A DNA stretch of 64,000 nt from Sphingomonas kyeonggiensis (GCF_030812785.1 NZ_JAUSTJ010000002.1:620001-684000); one strand, 5' to 3'; shown: positions 1 to 7,655, counted from the first letter of the stretch. The notes: generated from the letters alone by a model not told the origin. Numbers and translations are program-made.

Positions 1-753
1 GACCTGGCGTTCGCGATGCATCCGGACGCGGCGCGCGGGGCGCTGGAGGGCGCGTTTCCCTCTATCGATATCGTGGTGCAGCCGGCCGAGGGGCGGGCGA
101 AGAAGCTGCTGGTGGCGGACATGGACTCGACGATGATCACCGTCGAGTGCATCGATGAGCTGGCCGACTATGCCGGTATCAAGGCGCAGATCGCCGAGGT
201 GACCGAGCGGGCGATGCGCGGCGAGCTGGACTTCGGCGCGGCCCTGGATGCGCGGGTGGCGTTGCTGAAGGGGCTGTCCGAAAGCGCGATCGAGCAGTGC
301 CTGGCCGAGCGGGTTCGGCTGATGCCGGGGGCGAAGGCACTGGTGCAGACGATGCGGGCGTGGGGCGCGACCTGCGTGCTGGTCTCGGGCGGGTTCACGC
401 GGTTCGCCGAGCCGGTGGGCGCGGAGATCGGGTTCAACTACGCGATCGCCAATCGGCTGGGCATTGTGGATGGGAAGCTTACGGGATTGGTCAAGAAGCC
501 GATCGTCGATAGCTCGACGAAGGAGAACGTGCTGCGCTCTGAACGGCATGAGTATCGCTTAGCCCATCACGAGACGCTGGCGGTGGGCGACGGCGCCAAC
601 GACCTGGCGATGATCCGCGAGGCGGGGCTGGGGGTGGCCTATCACGCGAAACCGATCGTGGCGGCGGCTGCCGGCGCGCGGGTGGACCATGGAGATTTGA
701 CCGCGCTGCTCTATGCGCAGGGGATTGCGCGGGGGGATTGGGTAGCTGGGTAG
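1..753 (+). CDS. serB: Phosphoserine phosphatase SerB (5' end outside window)
   Basis: Last step of serine synthesis: hydrolyses O-phosphoserine in the cytoplasm. The reading frame is open from base 1, so the start lies upstream; family members usually carry an extra N-terminal ACT-like region. HAD-family motifs are in order: motif I DMDST about residues 35-39 counted from the Met at base 16, motif II VSGGF about 123-127, and motif III GDGANDLAMI near 193. The ECIDELADYAG segment after motif I is typical of SerB. The stop at 751-753 runs straight into a palindromic repeat. Family assignment is firm; the true start cannot be seen. Confidence 0.93.
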   Translation, partial: DLAFAMHPDAARGALEGAFPSIDIVVQPAEGRAKKLLVADMDSTMITVECIDELADYAGIKAQIAEVTERAMRGELDFGAALDARVALLKGLSESAIEQCLAERVRLMPGAKALVQTMRAWGATCVLVSGGFTRFAEPVGAEIGFNYAIANRLGIVDGKLTGLVKKPIVDSSTKENVLRSERHEYRLAHHETLAVGDGANDLAMIREAGLGVAYHAKPIVAAAAGARVDHGDLTALLYAQGIARGDWVAG

Positions 754-800
754 AAGAAGAAGGCCCTCACCCAACCCTCTCCCGCGAAGGCGGGAGAGGG
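752..800. repeat. Palindromic repeat, third copy of the DUF559 flanking repeat
   Basis: Carries the same CCCTCACCCAACCCTCTCCC block followed by an 11-bp hairpin (CCCTCTCCCGC gaag GCGGGAGAGGG) that also flanks the neighbouring DUF559 gene. Its orientation is that of the right-hand flank at 1339-1389. It abuts the serB stop and may also act as a transcription stop, although no T-run follows. Confidence 0.8.
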
Positions 801-885
801 CTTGAGGTGGCGAGGAGAGGATTTCACTACTCGTTGCGGCGCCAGGTGTACGCTGGGGACACAGTCGCCAGCCAAGTCTGTCTCA

Positions 886-936
886 TAGCCCTCTCCCGCT
901 TTCGCGGGAGAGGGTTGGGTGAGGGCACTTCTTCTT
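886..936. repeat. Left 51-bp inverted repeat flanking the DUF559 gene
   Basis: From TAGCCCTCTCCCGC to GGGCACTTCTTCTT. Its reverse complement is found at 1339-1389 with a single mismatch (the hairpin loop reads TTTC here and TTTT in the other copy). Each arm is itself a hairpin (CCCTCTCCCGC / GCGGGAGAGGG). The right end of this copy lies 8 bases before the DUF559 start codon. Confidence 0.88.
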
Positions 937-944
937 GTATCTTC

Positions 945-1319
945 ATGGCCATGCAGGGGCCTGTTCGCCGAAAGACGAATCCATATGCAGCCCGCCTTCG
1001 CAAGGAGGCGACGGAGGCGGAAAGCCGGCTATGGGCGCATCTGCGCAACCGTCAGCTCGGTGGGTTCAAGTTCCGCTTCCAAGCTTCGATAGGGCCTTAC
1101 AGCGTCGACTTTCTATGCACGGAGACTGCGCTAGTCGTCGAAGTCGATGGCAGCCAGCACAATGAGGATGTCGATCGTGTACGCACGCGGTTCATCGAAG
1201 CGGAGGGGCATCGCGTCCTTCGCTTTTGGAACAATGAGGTCTTTGAGAATCTCGATGGGGTGCTGCTGACGATCAAGGCCGCTTGCGAGGCGCGGACCTG
1301 GCGAGAGGTTGAAGAGTAG
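945..1319 (+). CDS. DUF559 endonuclease-like protein
   Basis: 124 residues, DUF559 family, which belongs to the PD-(D/E)XK / Vsr-like nuclease fold. The core runs from a charged N-terminal helix (ESRLWAHLRNRQLGG) through KFRFQASIGPYSVDF to ALVVEVDGSQH, giving the acidic D...ExD arrangement, and ends with GHRVLRFWNNEV, where Vsr-like proteins also have a strand and helix. The frame stays open further upstream, overlapping serB, but that part is repeat sequence; the ATG at 945 fits the family length. It could be nuclease or nickase; the function of DUF559 proteins is not established. It lies between long inverted repeats. Confidence 0.85.
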   Translation: MAMQGPVRRKTNPYAARLRKEATEAESRLWAHLRNRQLGGFKFRFQASIGPYSVDFLCTETALVVEVDGSQHNEDVDRVRTRFIEAEGHRVLRFWNNEVFENLDGVLLTIKAACEARTWREVEE

Positions 1320-1338
1320 GAACGAGGGGTTGAAGAGT

Positions 1339-1389
1339 AAGAAGAAGTGCCCTCACCCAACCCTCTCCCGCAAAAGCGGGAGAGGGCTA
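1339..1389. repeat. Right 51-bp inverted repeat flanking the DUF559 gene
   Basis: Mirror copy of 886-936 with one mismatch. It begins 19 bases after the DUF559 stop and ends 28 bases before the convergent DUF4336 gene. Confidence 0.88.
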
Positions 1390-1417
1390 GAAAGAAGACA
1401 GGGCCGGCCCACCCGCC

Positions 1418-2113
1418 CTAAACCCCCAGCCATTTAAAGGCGCGGGCGGTCACCGCCTGCGCGTCCCGTGCCACCGGCGCGCCGTGGGCCATCACCAGTT
1501 GCTCGGCCGGCCAGTCGAGGATGCGGCGCACCGCGGCGCGGGCGGCGCGGCGGTCGGCGAAGGCGTAGCGGAACTTGCGGGGGACCTGGGGCTCGGCCGC
1601 GGTCATTCCGTCGAGCCGGGCGACGAGCGCGCGCCAGCCGGTGAACCAGCCGCGCGGGAAATGCTGGATCAGGTCGGTGAACAACAGGGTGCAGCTCGGG
1701 CGGTGGAAGAAGGCCAGCTCGGTCGTGATCCGGTTGCCCGGGATCACGACCTGGCCGATATCGGCGCTCCACGGAAAATCGCTTTCGTCGAGGTCCCGGC
1801 CGAAGCGCAATTCGGGATGGCGCCCGGCGAGCCCCGGCGGGGCGTGGAGCCCGGCTTGCGGCCAGGCCCGCTGCCATTCGCCGAGGAACCGATCGTGGAG
1901 CGTGTTGGGCGCGACGAGGTAACGCACCTCGCCAAGGGCTTCGACGGCGCTTCGCAGCGCATCCGAAAGCGCGACGGGCGACCAGAGGAACAGCAGATCG
2001 CCGGGCAGCCGGATGACGGCCATCCGCGTGGGATAGCGGAAGCCGGCGACTTCCACGACCGGGCCGTCTGCCAGCCAAATCTCCTTGCCGAAGGGAATTA
2101 GTGCACTTGCCAT
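1418..2113 (-). CDS. DUF4336 family protein (metallo-beta-lactamase-like fold)
   Basis: 231 residues. The pattern is that of DUF4336: an N-terminal IWLADGPVVEVAGF segment, TRMAVIRL, then LVAPNTLHDRFLGEW, and a C-terminal VMAHGAPV. These proteins have a metallo-beta-lactamase-like fold but lack the usual HxHxDH metal site; none is seen here, so catalysis is doubtful. The ATG at 2113 is preferred: the upstream extension to 2218 is low-complexity and would overlap the MipA-like gene. Function is unknown; it may have been carried with its neighbour, from which it is 28 bases away on the same strand. Confidence 0.72.
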   Translation of the reverse strand: MASALIPFGKEIWLADGPVVEVAGFRYPTRMAVIRLPGDLLFLWSPVALSDALRSAVEALGEVRYLVAPNTLHDRFLGEWQRAWPQAGLHAPPGLAGRHPELRFGRDLDESDFPWSADIGQVVIPGNRITTELAFFHRPSCTLLFTDLIQHFPRGWFTGWRALVARLDGMTAAEPQVPRKFRYAFADRRAARAAVRRILDWPAEQLVMAHGAPVARDAQAVTARAFKWLGV

Positions 2114-2141
2114 CGCTGCACGCTCCCCGGGCTCGAGACCG

Positions 2142-2933
2142 CTACCGCACGCCCTTGCCGAAAGTGAAGCTGAGCCCCAGCCCGCCGGAGAGCTGGTCGC
2201 GGGTGCCGAGCGAACCATGGGTGAGGGGGCTGTCGGCGCCGTCGCCGGTCAGGCGGTCGTAGCGGGCATAGCCGTACAGGCCCCAATGCTTGCTGAACTG
2301 CCAGGTGGTGGTGCTGCTCACGCCGAGCGCGCTCACCGCGCTGCCATCGGAGCGGTAGACGGGCAGGCCGGTGCGGGCAGCCGCGCCGGGCGAGACATCG
2401 AAATAGGCGCGACGGTATTTGGTGTCGGACAAAGTCACGCGCGGGCCGATCGAGACCAGCCATTTGTCGTCGTCGCGCATCACATAGTCGAGCCCGGCGC
2501 TGCCGATCAGGCCCTTGTGGCCGTTGACACCCTTGCGCAGCTCGGTGTGGAGGCGGAGCGACCTGGCCAGCCAATATTGCGCATAGCCGCCGAGCTCGAC
2601 CGTGGTGCCGACCTCGTCGATCGCGGCGTGCGATTCCCTGCGCTTGCGCGAGCCCTGGAAGTTCGCGGCGGGGCCGAATTCGAACCCGCCGGTCTTGAGC
2701 ACCGGGAAGCCGAAGCTGTCATCCGCGGCCTCGAAGGCGAAAGGCTCGTCGCCGCGGGCGATCGCGACATCGACCAGCGGGCTGAGCTGGATCTGGTCCG
2801 AACCCGGATAATTGGGCGAGACCTGCGGGCCGAGCGAGATGCGATAGCGCTTGGGCGGCTTGCTCTCCTCCTCCTGCGCATGGGCGGGGAAGGCGAGCGC
2901 GAGGAGCGGTGCGAGCGCAAGGAAGCGATACAT
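2142..2933 (-). CDS. MipA/OmpV family outer-membrane protein
   Basis: 263 residues, beginning with a clear signal peptide (MYRFLALAPLLALAFPAHAQ). The mature part alternates polar and aromatic residues as in a beta-barrel and ends SFTFGKGVR. The segments RYRISLGPQVSPNYPGSD and the later VGTTVELGGYAQYW resemble MipA/OmpV proteins, which were first described as scaffolds for the lytic transglycosylase MltA with PBP1B in E. coli. Whether it plays that role here is unknown. The frame continues upstream, but the signal peptide sets the start at 2933. Confidence 0.8.
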   Translation of the reverse strand: MYRFLALAPLLALAFPAHAQEEESKPPKRYRISLGPQVSPNYPGSDQIQLSPLVDVAIARGDEPFAFEAADDSFGFPVLKTGGFEFGPAANFQGSRKRRESHAAIDEVGTTVELGGYAQYWLARSLRLHTELRKGVNGHKGLIGSAGLDYVMRDDDKWLVSIGPRVTLSDTKYRRAYFDVSPGAAARTGLPVYRSDGSAVSALGVSSTTTWQFSKHWGLYGYARYDRLTGDGADSPLTHGSLGTRDQLSGGLGLSFTFGKGVR

Positions 2934-3001
2934 GACGCCCCTAACGCCACGATCCGGGATTTGTTGCAACTGCGATATGACCGGAGTGGGGGGATTTGCG
3001 G

Positions 3002-3949
3002 CTAGTTGCTCACCGGCACGCAGGGGCTGACGCCGCGGCAGGCGCCTGCGGCATCGGCGCGGCTGGCAAACGGGCCGACCAGCACCTTGGTGAGGTTGCC
3101 CGACTTCACATAGGCGACCGAGCGGCCCGGGAAGCGGCCGCCGACCTGGCTCCACAGCTTGCGGGCATTGCCGGGATCGCCGAACGCGCCGAGCTGGAGG
3201 CGCCAGCCGCCGTCGCGGATCGCAGGGCCGGCCGGGGCAGGGGCAGGACTGGTGCGGACGGGCACGGGGGTCGGGCCCGGCGTGGTGCGGGGCGGGGTGC
3301 GGATCGGAGTGGGGCGCGGCGGCTGGGCGCTCGCGACCTCGACCGGCGGGCGGTCGGTGCCGGGCAGCGGCGCGCGGTTGGCCTCCTGCTCATATTTGCG
3401 CGCGAGGGTGAGGGCCGCCTGGCGGTCCTGCACGGACATGTACTTGTCCATCTGGGCGAGCGCGCCCGAGGCCTCGGCCAGGCCCGACTGGGAGGAGCGG
3501 GTGACCAGCGCATAGGCGCGCACCCAGTCCTTCGGGACGGCATCGCCGTTGAAGTACATCGTGCCGAGCACATACTGGGCGCGGGGATCGCCGCGGCCGG
3601 CGGCGCGCTGCAGCCAGGGTGCCGCCTTGTCGCGCCTGCCATTGGCGAAGAGGGCGAGGCCGTAGCTCGCCTCGGCCTGCTCATGGCCCTGGGCGGCGGC
3701 CTTGCCATACCAGGCCTCGGCCTGGTCGAGATCGGCGGGCACGCCGCGGCCGAGCTTATAAGCCTGGCCGAGGTTGAACTGGGCGTCGGCATCGCCTTTC
3801 AGCGCCGGGCTGCGCCAGCGATCGACGGCAGCCTTGTAGTCGCCGCGCTCCCAGGCCTCGACCCCGGCCTTGACCGGGTTTTCCTGTGCGAGCGCAAGCG
3901 GGGCGGCGAGTGCGATCCCCGCAGCAGCGATCAACCCAAGAAGCTTCAT
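3002..3949 (-). CDS. SEL1-repeat protein with C-terminal SPOR domain
   Basis: 315 residues. A signal peptide (cleavage after ALAQ) is followed by three or four SEL1-type repeats, for example DADAQFNLGQAYKLGRGV and DPRAQYVLGTMYFNGDAV. A Pro/Thr/Arg-rich linker of about 50 residues leads to a SPOR domain (GWRLQLGAFGDPGNARKLW ... VLVGPF). SPOR domains bind denuded glycan strands at the septum, so a periplasmic cell-wall or division role is likely. It is divergent from the ParA-RHH-SPOR operon; two SPOR proteins therefore flank that operon. Confidence 0.85.
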   Translation of the reverse strand: MKLLGLIAAAGIALAAPLALAQENPVKAGVEAWERGDYKAAVDRWRSPALKGDADAQFNLGQAYKLGRGVPADLDQAEAWYGKAAAQGHEQAEASYGLALFANGRRDKAAPWLQRAAGRGDPRAQYVLGTMYFNGDAVPKDWVRAYALVTRSSQSGLAEASGALAQMDKYMSVQDRQAALTLARKYEQEANRAPLPGTDRPPVEVASAQPPRPTPIRTPPRTTPGPTPVPVRTSPAPAPAGPAIRDGGWRLQLGAFGDPGNARKLWSQVGGRFPGRSVAYVKSGNLTKVLVGPFASRADAAGACRGVSPCVPVSN

Positions 3950-4125
3950 GCGACCTTCGACTCCCACCCCGGCAAGATTGGATAAATGCCCGTTTACCAT
4001 CCTTTGGGAAAGAAATCCTTAGCCCGATGTCCTCAGGGGAATCCCGGGGCGGAACGCCGTTAACGCATTCTTAGACGACCGCATGGCATCTCCACCCTCG
4101 GGTAACTGGTATTTCGAGGGGGTTC

Positions 4126-4839
4126 ATGCGCGTTCTCGCGATGGCATCGCAGAAGGGCGGATCCGGCAAGACGACCTTGTCGGGCCATCTGGCCGTTCAG
4201 GCGGAAAGGGCCGGCTGTGGCCCGGTCGTGCTGATCGACATCGATCCGCAGGGCTCGCTCGCGGACTGGTGGAACGAGCGCGAGACGGACCTGCCGGCTT
4301 TTGCGCAGACCACGGTCGCGCGGCTCGCATCCGATCTCGAAATTCTTCGCCAGCAGGGATTCAAGCTGGCGGTGATCGACACGCCGCCGGCGATCACCAT
4401 GGCGATCCAGAGCGTGATCGCGGTGGCCGAGCTGATCGTCATCCCGACCCGCCCGAGCCCGCACGACCTGCGCGCCGTGGGCGCCACGGTCGATCTGTGC
4501 GAGCGCGCGGGCAAGCCGCTGATCTTCGTGGTCAACGCCGCGACCCCCAAGGCGCGGATCACCAGCGAAGCCGCGGTGGCGCTGTCGCAGCACGGCACCG
4601 TCGCGCCGATCACGCTGCATCACCGCACCGATTTCGCCGCCTCGATGATCGATGGCCGCACCGTGATGGAAGTCGATCCCAAGGGCCGCTCGGCCGCCGA
4701 GGTCGAGGCGCTGTGGACCTATATCAACGACCGGCTCGAGAAGAACTTCCGCCGCACCGTGTTCGCGGCGCCGACCCCGGTCAACCAGTTCGGCGCGCCG
4801 CGCGCCAATGGCGGCTTCGGCCGCAGGGTGGTGAGCTGA
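4126..4839 (+). CDS. ParA-family ATPase (orphan)
   Basis: 237 residues. Deviant Walker A KGGSGKTT at residues 10-17, including the signature first Lys; DIDPQGSLADWW as the switch I / Walker A' region; IDTPP as Walker B. ParA proteins form ATP-dependent dimers on DNA and position cargo. A GAGGGGG ribosome site precedes the ATG. No parB or parS is nearby; the stop overlaps the next start (TGATG), so this ATPase is translationally coupled to a putative ribbon-helix-helix protein. It is distinct from the division regulator MipZ, which starts IVFGNEKGGTGKS. Likely a dedicated positioning ATPase rather than chromosomal ParA. Confidence 0.88.
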   Translation: MRVLAMASQKGGSGKTTLSGHLAVQAERAGCGPVVLIDIDPQGSLADWWNERETDLPAFAQTTVARLASDLEILRQQGFKLAVIDTPPAITMAIQSVIAVAELIVIPTRPSPHDLRAVGATVDLCERAGKPLIFVVNAATPKARITSEAAVALSQHGTVAPITLHHRTDFAASMIDGRTVMEVDPKGRSAAEVEALWTYINDRLEKNFRRTVFAAPTPVNQFGAPRANGGFGRRVVS

Positions 4840-5402
4840 TGTTCGGCACCCCCAAGCCCACCGCCTCGCTCTCCTCGAGCCTGCTCGCCCGCAAGGGCCA
4901 GGCGCGCCCGGCGATGCGCCCCCAGGGTTTCGTCGGGCTCAACCCGGCGACCGCCCAGGAAGATCTCGGCTGGAACGACATGGGCGACGATGCCGCGCAT
5001 GCCGCGCATGTGCAGCAGTTCGCGCCCGAGCCGCAGCCGATCCAGCACCCGGTGCCCAAGCCGCAGGTGCTGCGCCAGATCGAGCAGCTCGACGAGCGGT
5101 TCAGCAAGCCCGAGCCGGTCGCCGCGCCGCAGCCCGAGCCGGCGCCTGCGCCCGCCCCGGTGGCGAAGCGCCAGGCGCTGCCGCCGGTGACTGCCGAGCG
5201 GCTCGCCCGGGAAGTGGCCAAGAAATCGAAGGCGGCGTTCACGCTCCGCCTCGACAATGACCGGCATCTGCGCCTGCGCCTCGCATCAGCGGTCACCAAT
5301 CGTTCGGCGCAGCAGATCGTGACCGAGGCGCTCGACGCCTTTCTCGAATCGCTGACCGAGGTCGAGGCGCTCGCGCGCCAGGTCCCGGCCGGGAACCGTT
5401 GA
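4839..5402 (+). CDS. Disordered protein with C-terminal ribbon-helix-helix-like domain
   Basis: 187 residues. Residues 1-130 are low-complexity, rich in Pro, Ala and Gln (a PQPEPAPAPAP stretch near 98-107). Residues 133-172 read AFTLRLDNDRHLRLRL followed by two predicted helices (NRSAQQIVTEALDAFLESL), which matches the strand-helix-helix layout of RHH DNA-binding proteins. Start overlaps the parA stop by one base and its own stop is 8 bases before the next start. By analogy with plasmid ParA/RHH pairs it is the likely ParA partner, binding DNA or a cargo. I do not recognise a named family. Confidence 0.78.
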   Translation: MFGTPKPTASLSSSLLARKGQARPAMRPQGFVGLNPATAQEDLGWNDMGDDAAHAAHVQQFAPEPQPIQHPVPKPQVLRQIEQLDERFSKPEPVAAPQPEPAPAPAPVAKRQALPPVTAERLAREVAKKSKAAFTLRLDNDRHLRLRLASAVTNRSAQQIVTEALDAFLESLTEVEALARQVPAGNR

Positions 5403-5410
5403 AGGAACGG

Positions 5411-6790
5411 ATGATGAAGACCCGTAGCAAGCTCGTGATCGGCCTGTCGGCACTCTGTGCCGGCGGCACGCTGGCAGCCGGCATCGCCACCCAGGGCTTC
5501 GCGCTCTCGGCCTTCGCGACCGACGCGCCCAACGCCAAGAAGGCGGCGCAGGAAGCCGGTGCGGCGCGCAAGGCGATCGCCAAGCGCAAGGCCGGCGACG
5601 CGGTCGCCCATGCCGAGGCCGCGGTGGCGAACGATCCGCAGAATGCCGAGTATCGCGCGCTGCTCGGCCAGGCCTATCTGCTCGCCGGCCGCTTCGCCTC
5701 GGCGAATCAGGCGCTGGGCGATGCGCTGACGCTCAACCCGGGCGACGGCCGCGTGGCGTTGAACCAGGTGCTCGCCAAGATCGCCGGCGGCGACTGGGCG
5801 GGTGCGCGGGCGATGCTTGACAGCCATCAGGATACGATCCCCGCTGCGGATCGCGGCCTGGCCTTCGCGCTGGCCGGCGATCCGGTGAAGGCCGTGGAGA
5901 TCCTCGGCCCGGCCGCACGCGCCGAGGACGCCACTGCCAAGACCCGCCAGAACCTCGCGCTCGCGCTCGCGCTCTCGGGCCGCTGGGCCGAGGCCAAGCA
6001 GGTTGCCTCGGTCGACGTCGCGCCGGACCAGATCAGCGCGCGGATGCTGCAATGGGTGAACTTCGCCCGCCCGACCAACGCCTATGACCAGGTCGCCGCG
6101 CTGCTCAACGTCACGCCGGTGCAGGATGCCGGCCAGCCGGTGCGCCTGGCGCTCGCCCAGCAGAACGTGATGCTCGCCGCCGCCGCGACCCAGCCGGTGC
6201 AGACCGTGCCGGCGCAGGATGCGGTCGACACCTATATGCCGGGCGTGCCCGCCAATGCCGAGGCGGTTGCCGCCGAGGCGAGCGTCGCGGCGCCCGCCGC
6301 CGAAGCCGCTCCGGTCGCCCTGGCCGAAGCCGCGCCGGTGGCCGGCACCAATGCCGGTGTCGTGTTCGGCCCGCGTGCGGAAGTGGTGCAGACCGTCCCG
6401 GTCGCCGCGGTCCGCGTGCCCGCAGCCGCCAAGGCTTCGCTGAGCGCCCGCGCGCCTGCCCCGATCGAGAAGGCGGCCACCGCCAAGCCGTCGCGCGGCA
6501 ATTTCTATGTGCAGCTCGGCGCCTATGTGAGCCCGGCGGTGGCGCGCGATGCGTGGAACCGCATGGACGACCGCGTGCCGGCGCTGGCCAGCCAGACCCC
6601 GTACGGCGCCAAGGTCTCGACCAAGGCGGGCAATTTCTATCGCCTGTCGGTCGGCGGCTATGACCGCAGCGGCGCCACCGCGCTGTGCCAGCAGATCAAG
6701 GCCAGCGGCCAGACCTGCTTCGTCCGCGCCGGTGCGGGCGACGCGACCGCCGCCTGGGTGAAGCCGGGCGTGCGCATGGCTTCGCGCTGA
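5411..6790 (+). CDS. TPR protein with C-terminal SPOR domain
   Basis: 459 residues, probably exported: MMKTRSKLVIGLSALCAG is a signal or anchor segment. TPR-like helices run over about residues 40-200 (AEYRALLGQAYLLAGRFA, NQALGDALTLNPGDG). An Ala/Pro/Val-rich linker at about 250-360 precedes a SPOR domain (NFYVQLGAYVSP ... NFYRLSVGGYDR) near 365-440. AAGGA lies 4 bases before the first ATG and 7 before the next (5414), so either may start. Third gene of the ParA operon; suggests the operon links an intracellular positioning ATPase to cell-wall glycan sites. Confidence 0.84.
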   Translation: MMKTRSKLVIGLSALCAGGTLAAGIATQGFALSAFATDAPNAKKAAQEAGAARKAIAKRKAGDAVAHAEAAVANDPQNAEYRALLGQAYLLAGRFASANQALGDALTLNPGDGRVALNQVLAKIAGGDWAGARAMLDSHQDTIPAADRGLAFALAGDPVKAVEILGPAARAEDATAKTRQNLALALALSGRWAEAKQVASVDVAPDQISARMLQWVNFARPTNAYDQVAALLNVTPVQDAGQPVRLALAQQNVMLAAAATQPVQTVPAQDAVDTYMPGVPANAEAVAAEASVAAPAAEAAPVALAEAAPVAGTNAGVVFGPRAEVVQTVPVAAVRVPAAAKASLSARAPAPIEKAATAKPSRGNFYVQLGAYVSPAVARDAWNRMDDRVPALASQTPYGAKVSTKAGNFYRLSVGGYDRSGATALCQQIKASGQTCFVRAGAGDATAAWVKPGVRMASR

Positions 6791-6820
6791 CGAATTTTCC
6801 CACTCCCATCGGGAAATAGG

Positions 6821-6854
6821 AAAGGCCGGGGCGGCGACGCTCCGGCCTTTTTCG
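6821..6854 (+). terminator. Rho-independent terminator of the parA-RHH-SPOR operon
   Basis: AAAGGCCGG and CCGGCCTTT pair around a GC-rich loop and are followed by TTCG; 31 bases after the SPOR gene stop. Confidence 0.85.
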
Positions 6855-6861
6855 TGCGCGC

Positions 6862-6890
6862 TTGACGAACGCATAACTGGTTGGTTATGG
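6862..6890 (+). promoter_or_regulatory. Sigma-70-type promoter for the small membrane protein / DUF1801 pair
   Basis: TTGACG at 6862-6867 and TTATGG at 6885-6890 with a 17-bp spacer. The -10 box lies inside a palindrome (see 6872-6916), so repression by occlusion is plausible. Confidence 0.55.
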
Positions 6891-6916
6891 GAATGCATAG
6901 CCGAACGGTTATGCAT
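6872..6916. promoter_or_regulatory. Two palindromic operator candidates sharing the half-site GGTTATG
   Basis: First palindrome CATAAC(6 nt)GTTATG at 6872-6889; second ATGCATA ... TTATGCAT at 6893-6916. The half-site GGTTATG recurs at 6883-6889 and 6907-6913, 24 bases apart. One overlaps the -10 box, the other the expected transcription start. The cognate regulator is not in the immediate neighbourhood. Confidence 0.5.
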
Positions 6917-6931
6917 TTGAGGGAGAGTGTC

Positions 6932-7117
6932 ATGCTACGTCAGGTCCACCGCTGGAGCGGCTTCATCTTCAGCATCATGGCGATCGTGAACATCGTCGCG
7001 GTGATCCTGCAGGCCAATGCGCAGTGGCTCGGGCTGCTCGCGGTGGCGCCGCTGCTGGTGCTGCTGCCGACGGGGCTCTACATGTTCGCTCGGCCCTATT
7101 TCGCGAGGAACGCATGA
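6932..7117 (+). CDS. Small two-helix membrane protein
   Basis: 61 residues with two hydrophobic segments (about residues 10-28 and 32-50) separated by ANAQWLG, so both ends probably face the same side of the membrane. A GGGAGAG ribosome site lies 5 bases before the ATG at 6932; the frame can be read back to 6881, but that would cover the operators. No family recognised. Its stop overlaps the DUF1801 start (ATGA), so the two are coupled. Confidence 0.75.
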   Translation: MLRQVHRWSGFIFSIMAIVNIVAVILQANAQWLGLLAVAPLLVLLPTGLYMFARPYFARNA

Positions 7118-7503
7118 GCGAGGAAAAGACCGCAGCCGAGCAGATCGACGCCCGCATCGCGGCGCTGGACGACTGGCGCGGCGAGACGCTCGCCCGGGTG
7201 CGCGCGATCATCCACGAGGCCGATCCCGAGGTGGCGGAGACGTGGAAGTGGCGCGGCGTGCCGGTGTGGGAGCATGCCGGGATTATCTGCACCGGCGAGA
7301 CCTACAAGGCGGCAGTGAAGCTGACCTTCGCCAAGGGGGCGGCGCTCAGCGATCCGAGCGGCCTGTTCAATTCGAGCCTGGACGGGAATGTGCGGCGGGC
7401 GATCGACATCCATGAGGGCGAGGCGATCGATGCCGAGGCGCTCAAGGCGCTGATCCGCGAGGCGGTGGCGGCGAATCTGGTGAAGCCGGCGCGGGGGAAG
7501 TAG
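7114..7503 (+). CDS. DUF1801 domain protein
   Basis: 129 residues. The pattern ARVRAIIHEADPEVAETWKW then GVPVWEHAGIICTGETYKAAVKLTF is that of DUF1801 (YdhG-like), a small cytoplasmic family of unknown biochemical role often found in stress- or ArsR-regulated operons. Coupled to the upstream membrane protein and presumably under the same operator-bearing promoter. No signal peptide. Confidence 0.85.
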   Translation: MSEEKTAAEQIDARIAALDDWRGETLARVRAIIHEADPEVAETWKWRGVPVWEHAGIICTGETYKAAVKLTFAKGAALSDPSGLFNSSLDGNVRRAIDIHEGEAIDAEALKALIREAVAANLVKPARGK

Positions 7504-7512
7504 GGCCTTCTT

Positions 7513-7655
7513 CTCCCCTCCCTGCAAGGGAAGGGCCGGGGGTGGGTTGCGAGCGTAGCGAGCCCAACGAGCCGTTGGCCGAAAACAGGAAAGGCCGGGC
7601 ATCGAGCCCGACCTTTCCTAACCCACCCCTAACCCCTCCCTTGCAGGGAGGGGAA
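7513..7655. repeat. Long inverted repeat with internal hairpin
   Basis: Arms CCCCTCCCTGCAAGGG...GGGTGGG (from 7513) and CCCACCCC...CCCTTGCAGGGAGGGG (to 7655) are reverse complements with a few mismatches. Between them, 7587-7619 is a strong hairpin (AGGAAAGG.CGGGC / GCCCG.CCTTTCCT). It lies between convergent genes, so it may serve as a two-way terminator. Confidence 0.75.

Larger units (their letters stand above)
886..1389. mobile_element. Candidate compact mobile unit: inverted repeat - DUF559 endonuclease - inverted repeat
   Basis: A 504-bp block in which one small nuclease-like gene sits between near-identical 51-bp inverted repeats, with a further repeat copy outside at 752-800. This is seen directly. 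That the block is or was mobile is inference: no transposase and no clear target-site duplication is visible. A comparable known logic is RAYT transposases with REP sequences, but the nuclease family differs. Confidence 0.35.

Noticed and set aside
738..944. N-terminal extension of the DUF559 protein upstream of 945
   Set aside because: The extra codons are repeat sequence overlapping the serB end and have no counterpart in the DUF559 fold.
4781..6916. 711-codon frame on the minus strand opposite the parA operon
   Set aside because: Shadow of GC-rich coding sequence: composition is Arg/Gly/His-rich without domains, while the plus strand holds clear RHH, TPR and SPOR segments.
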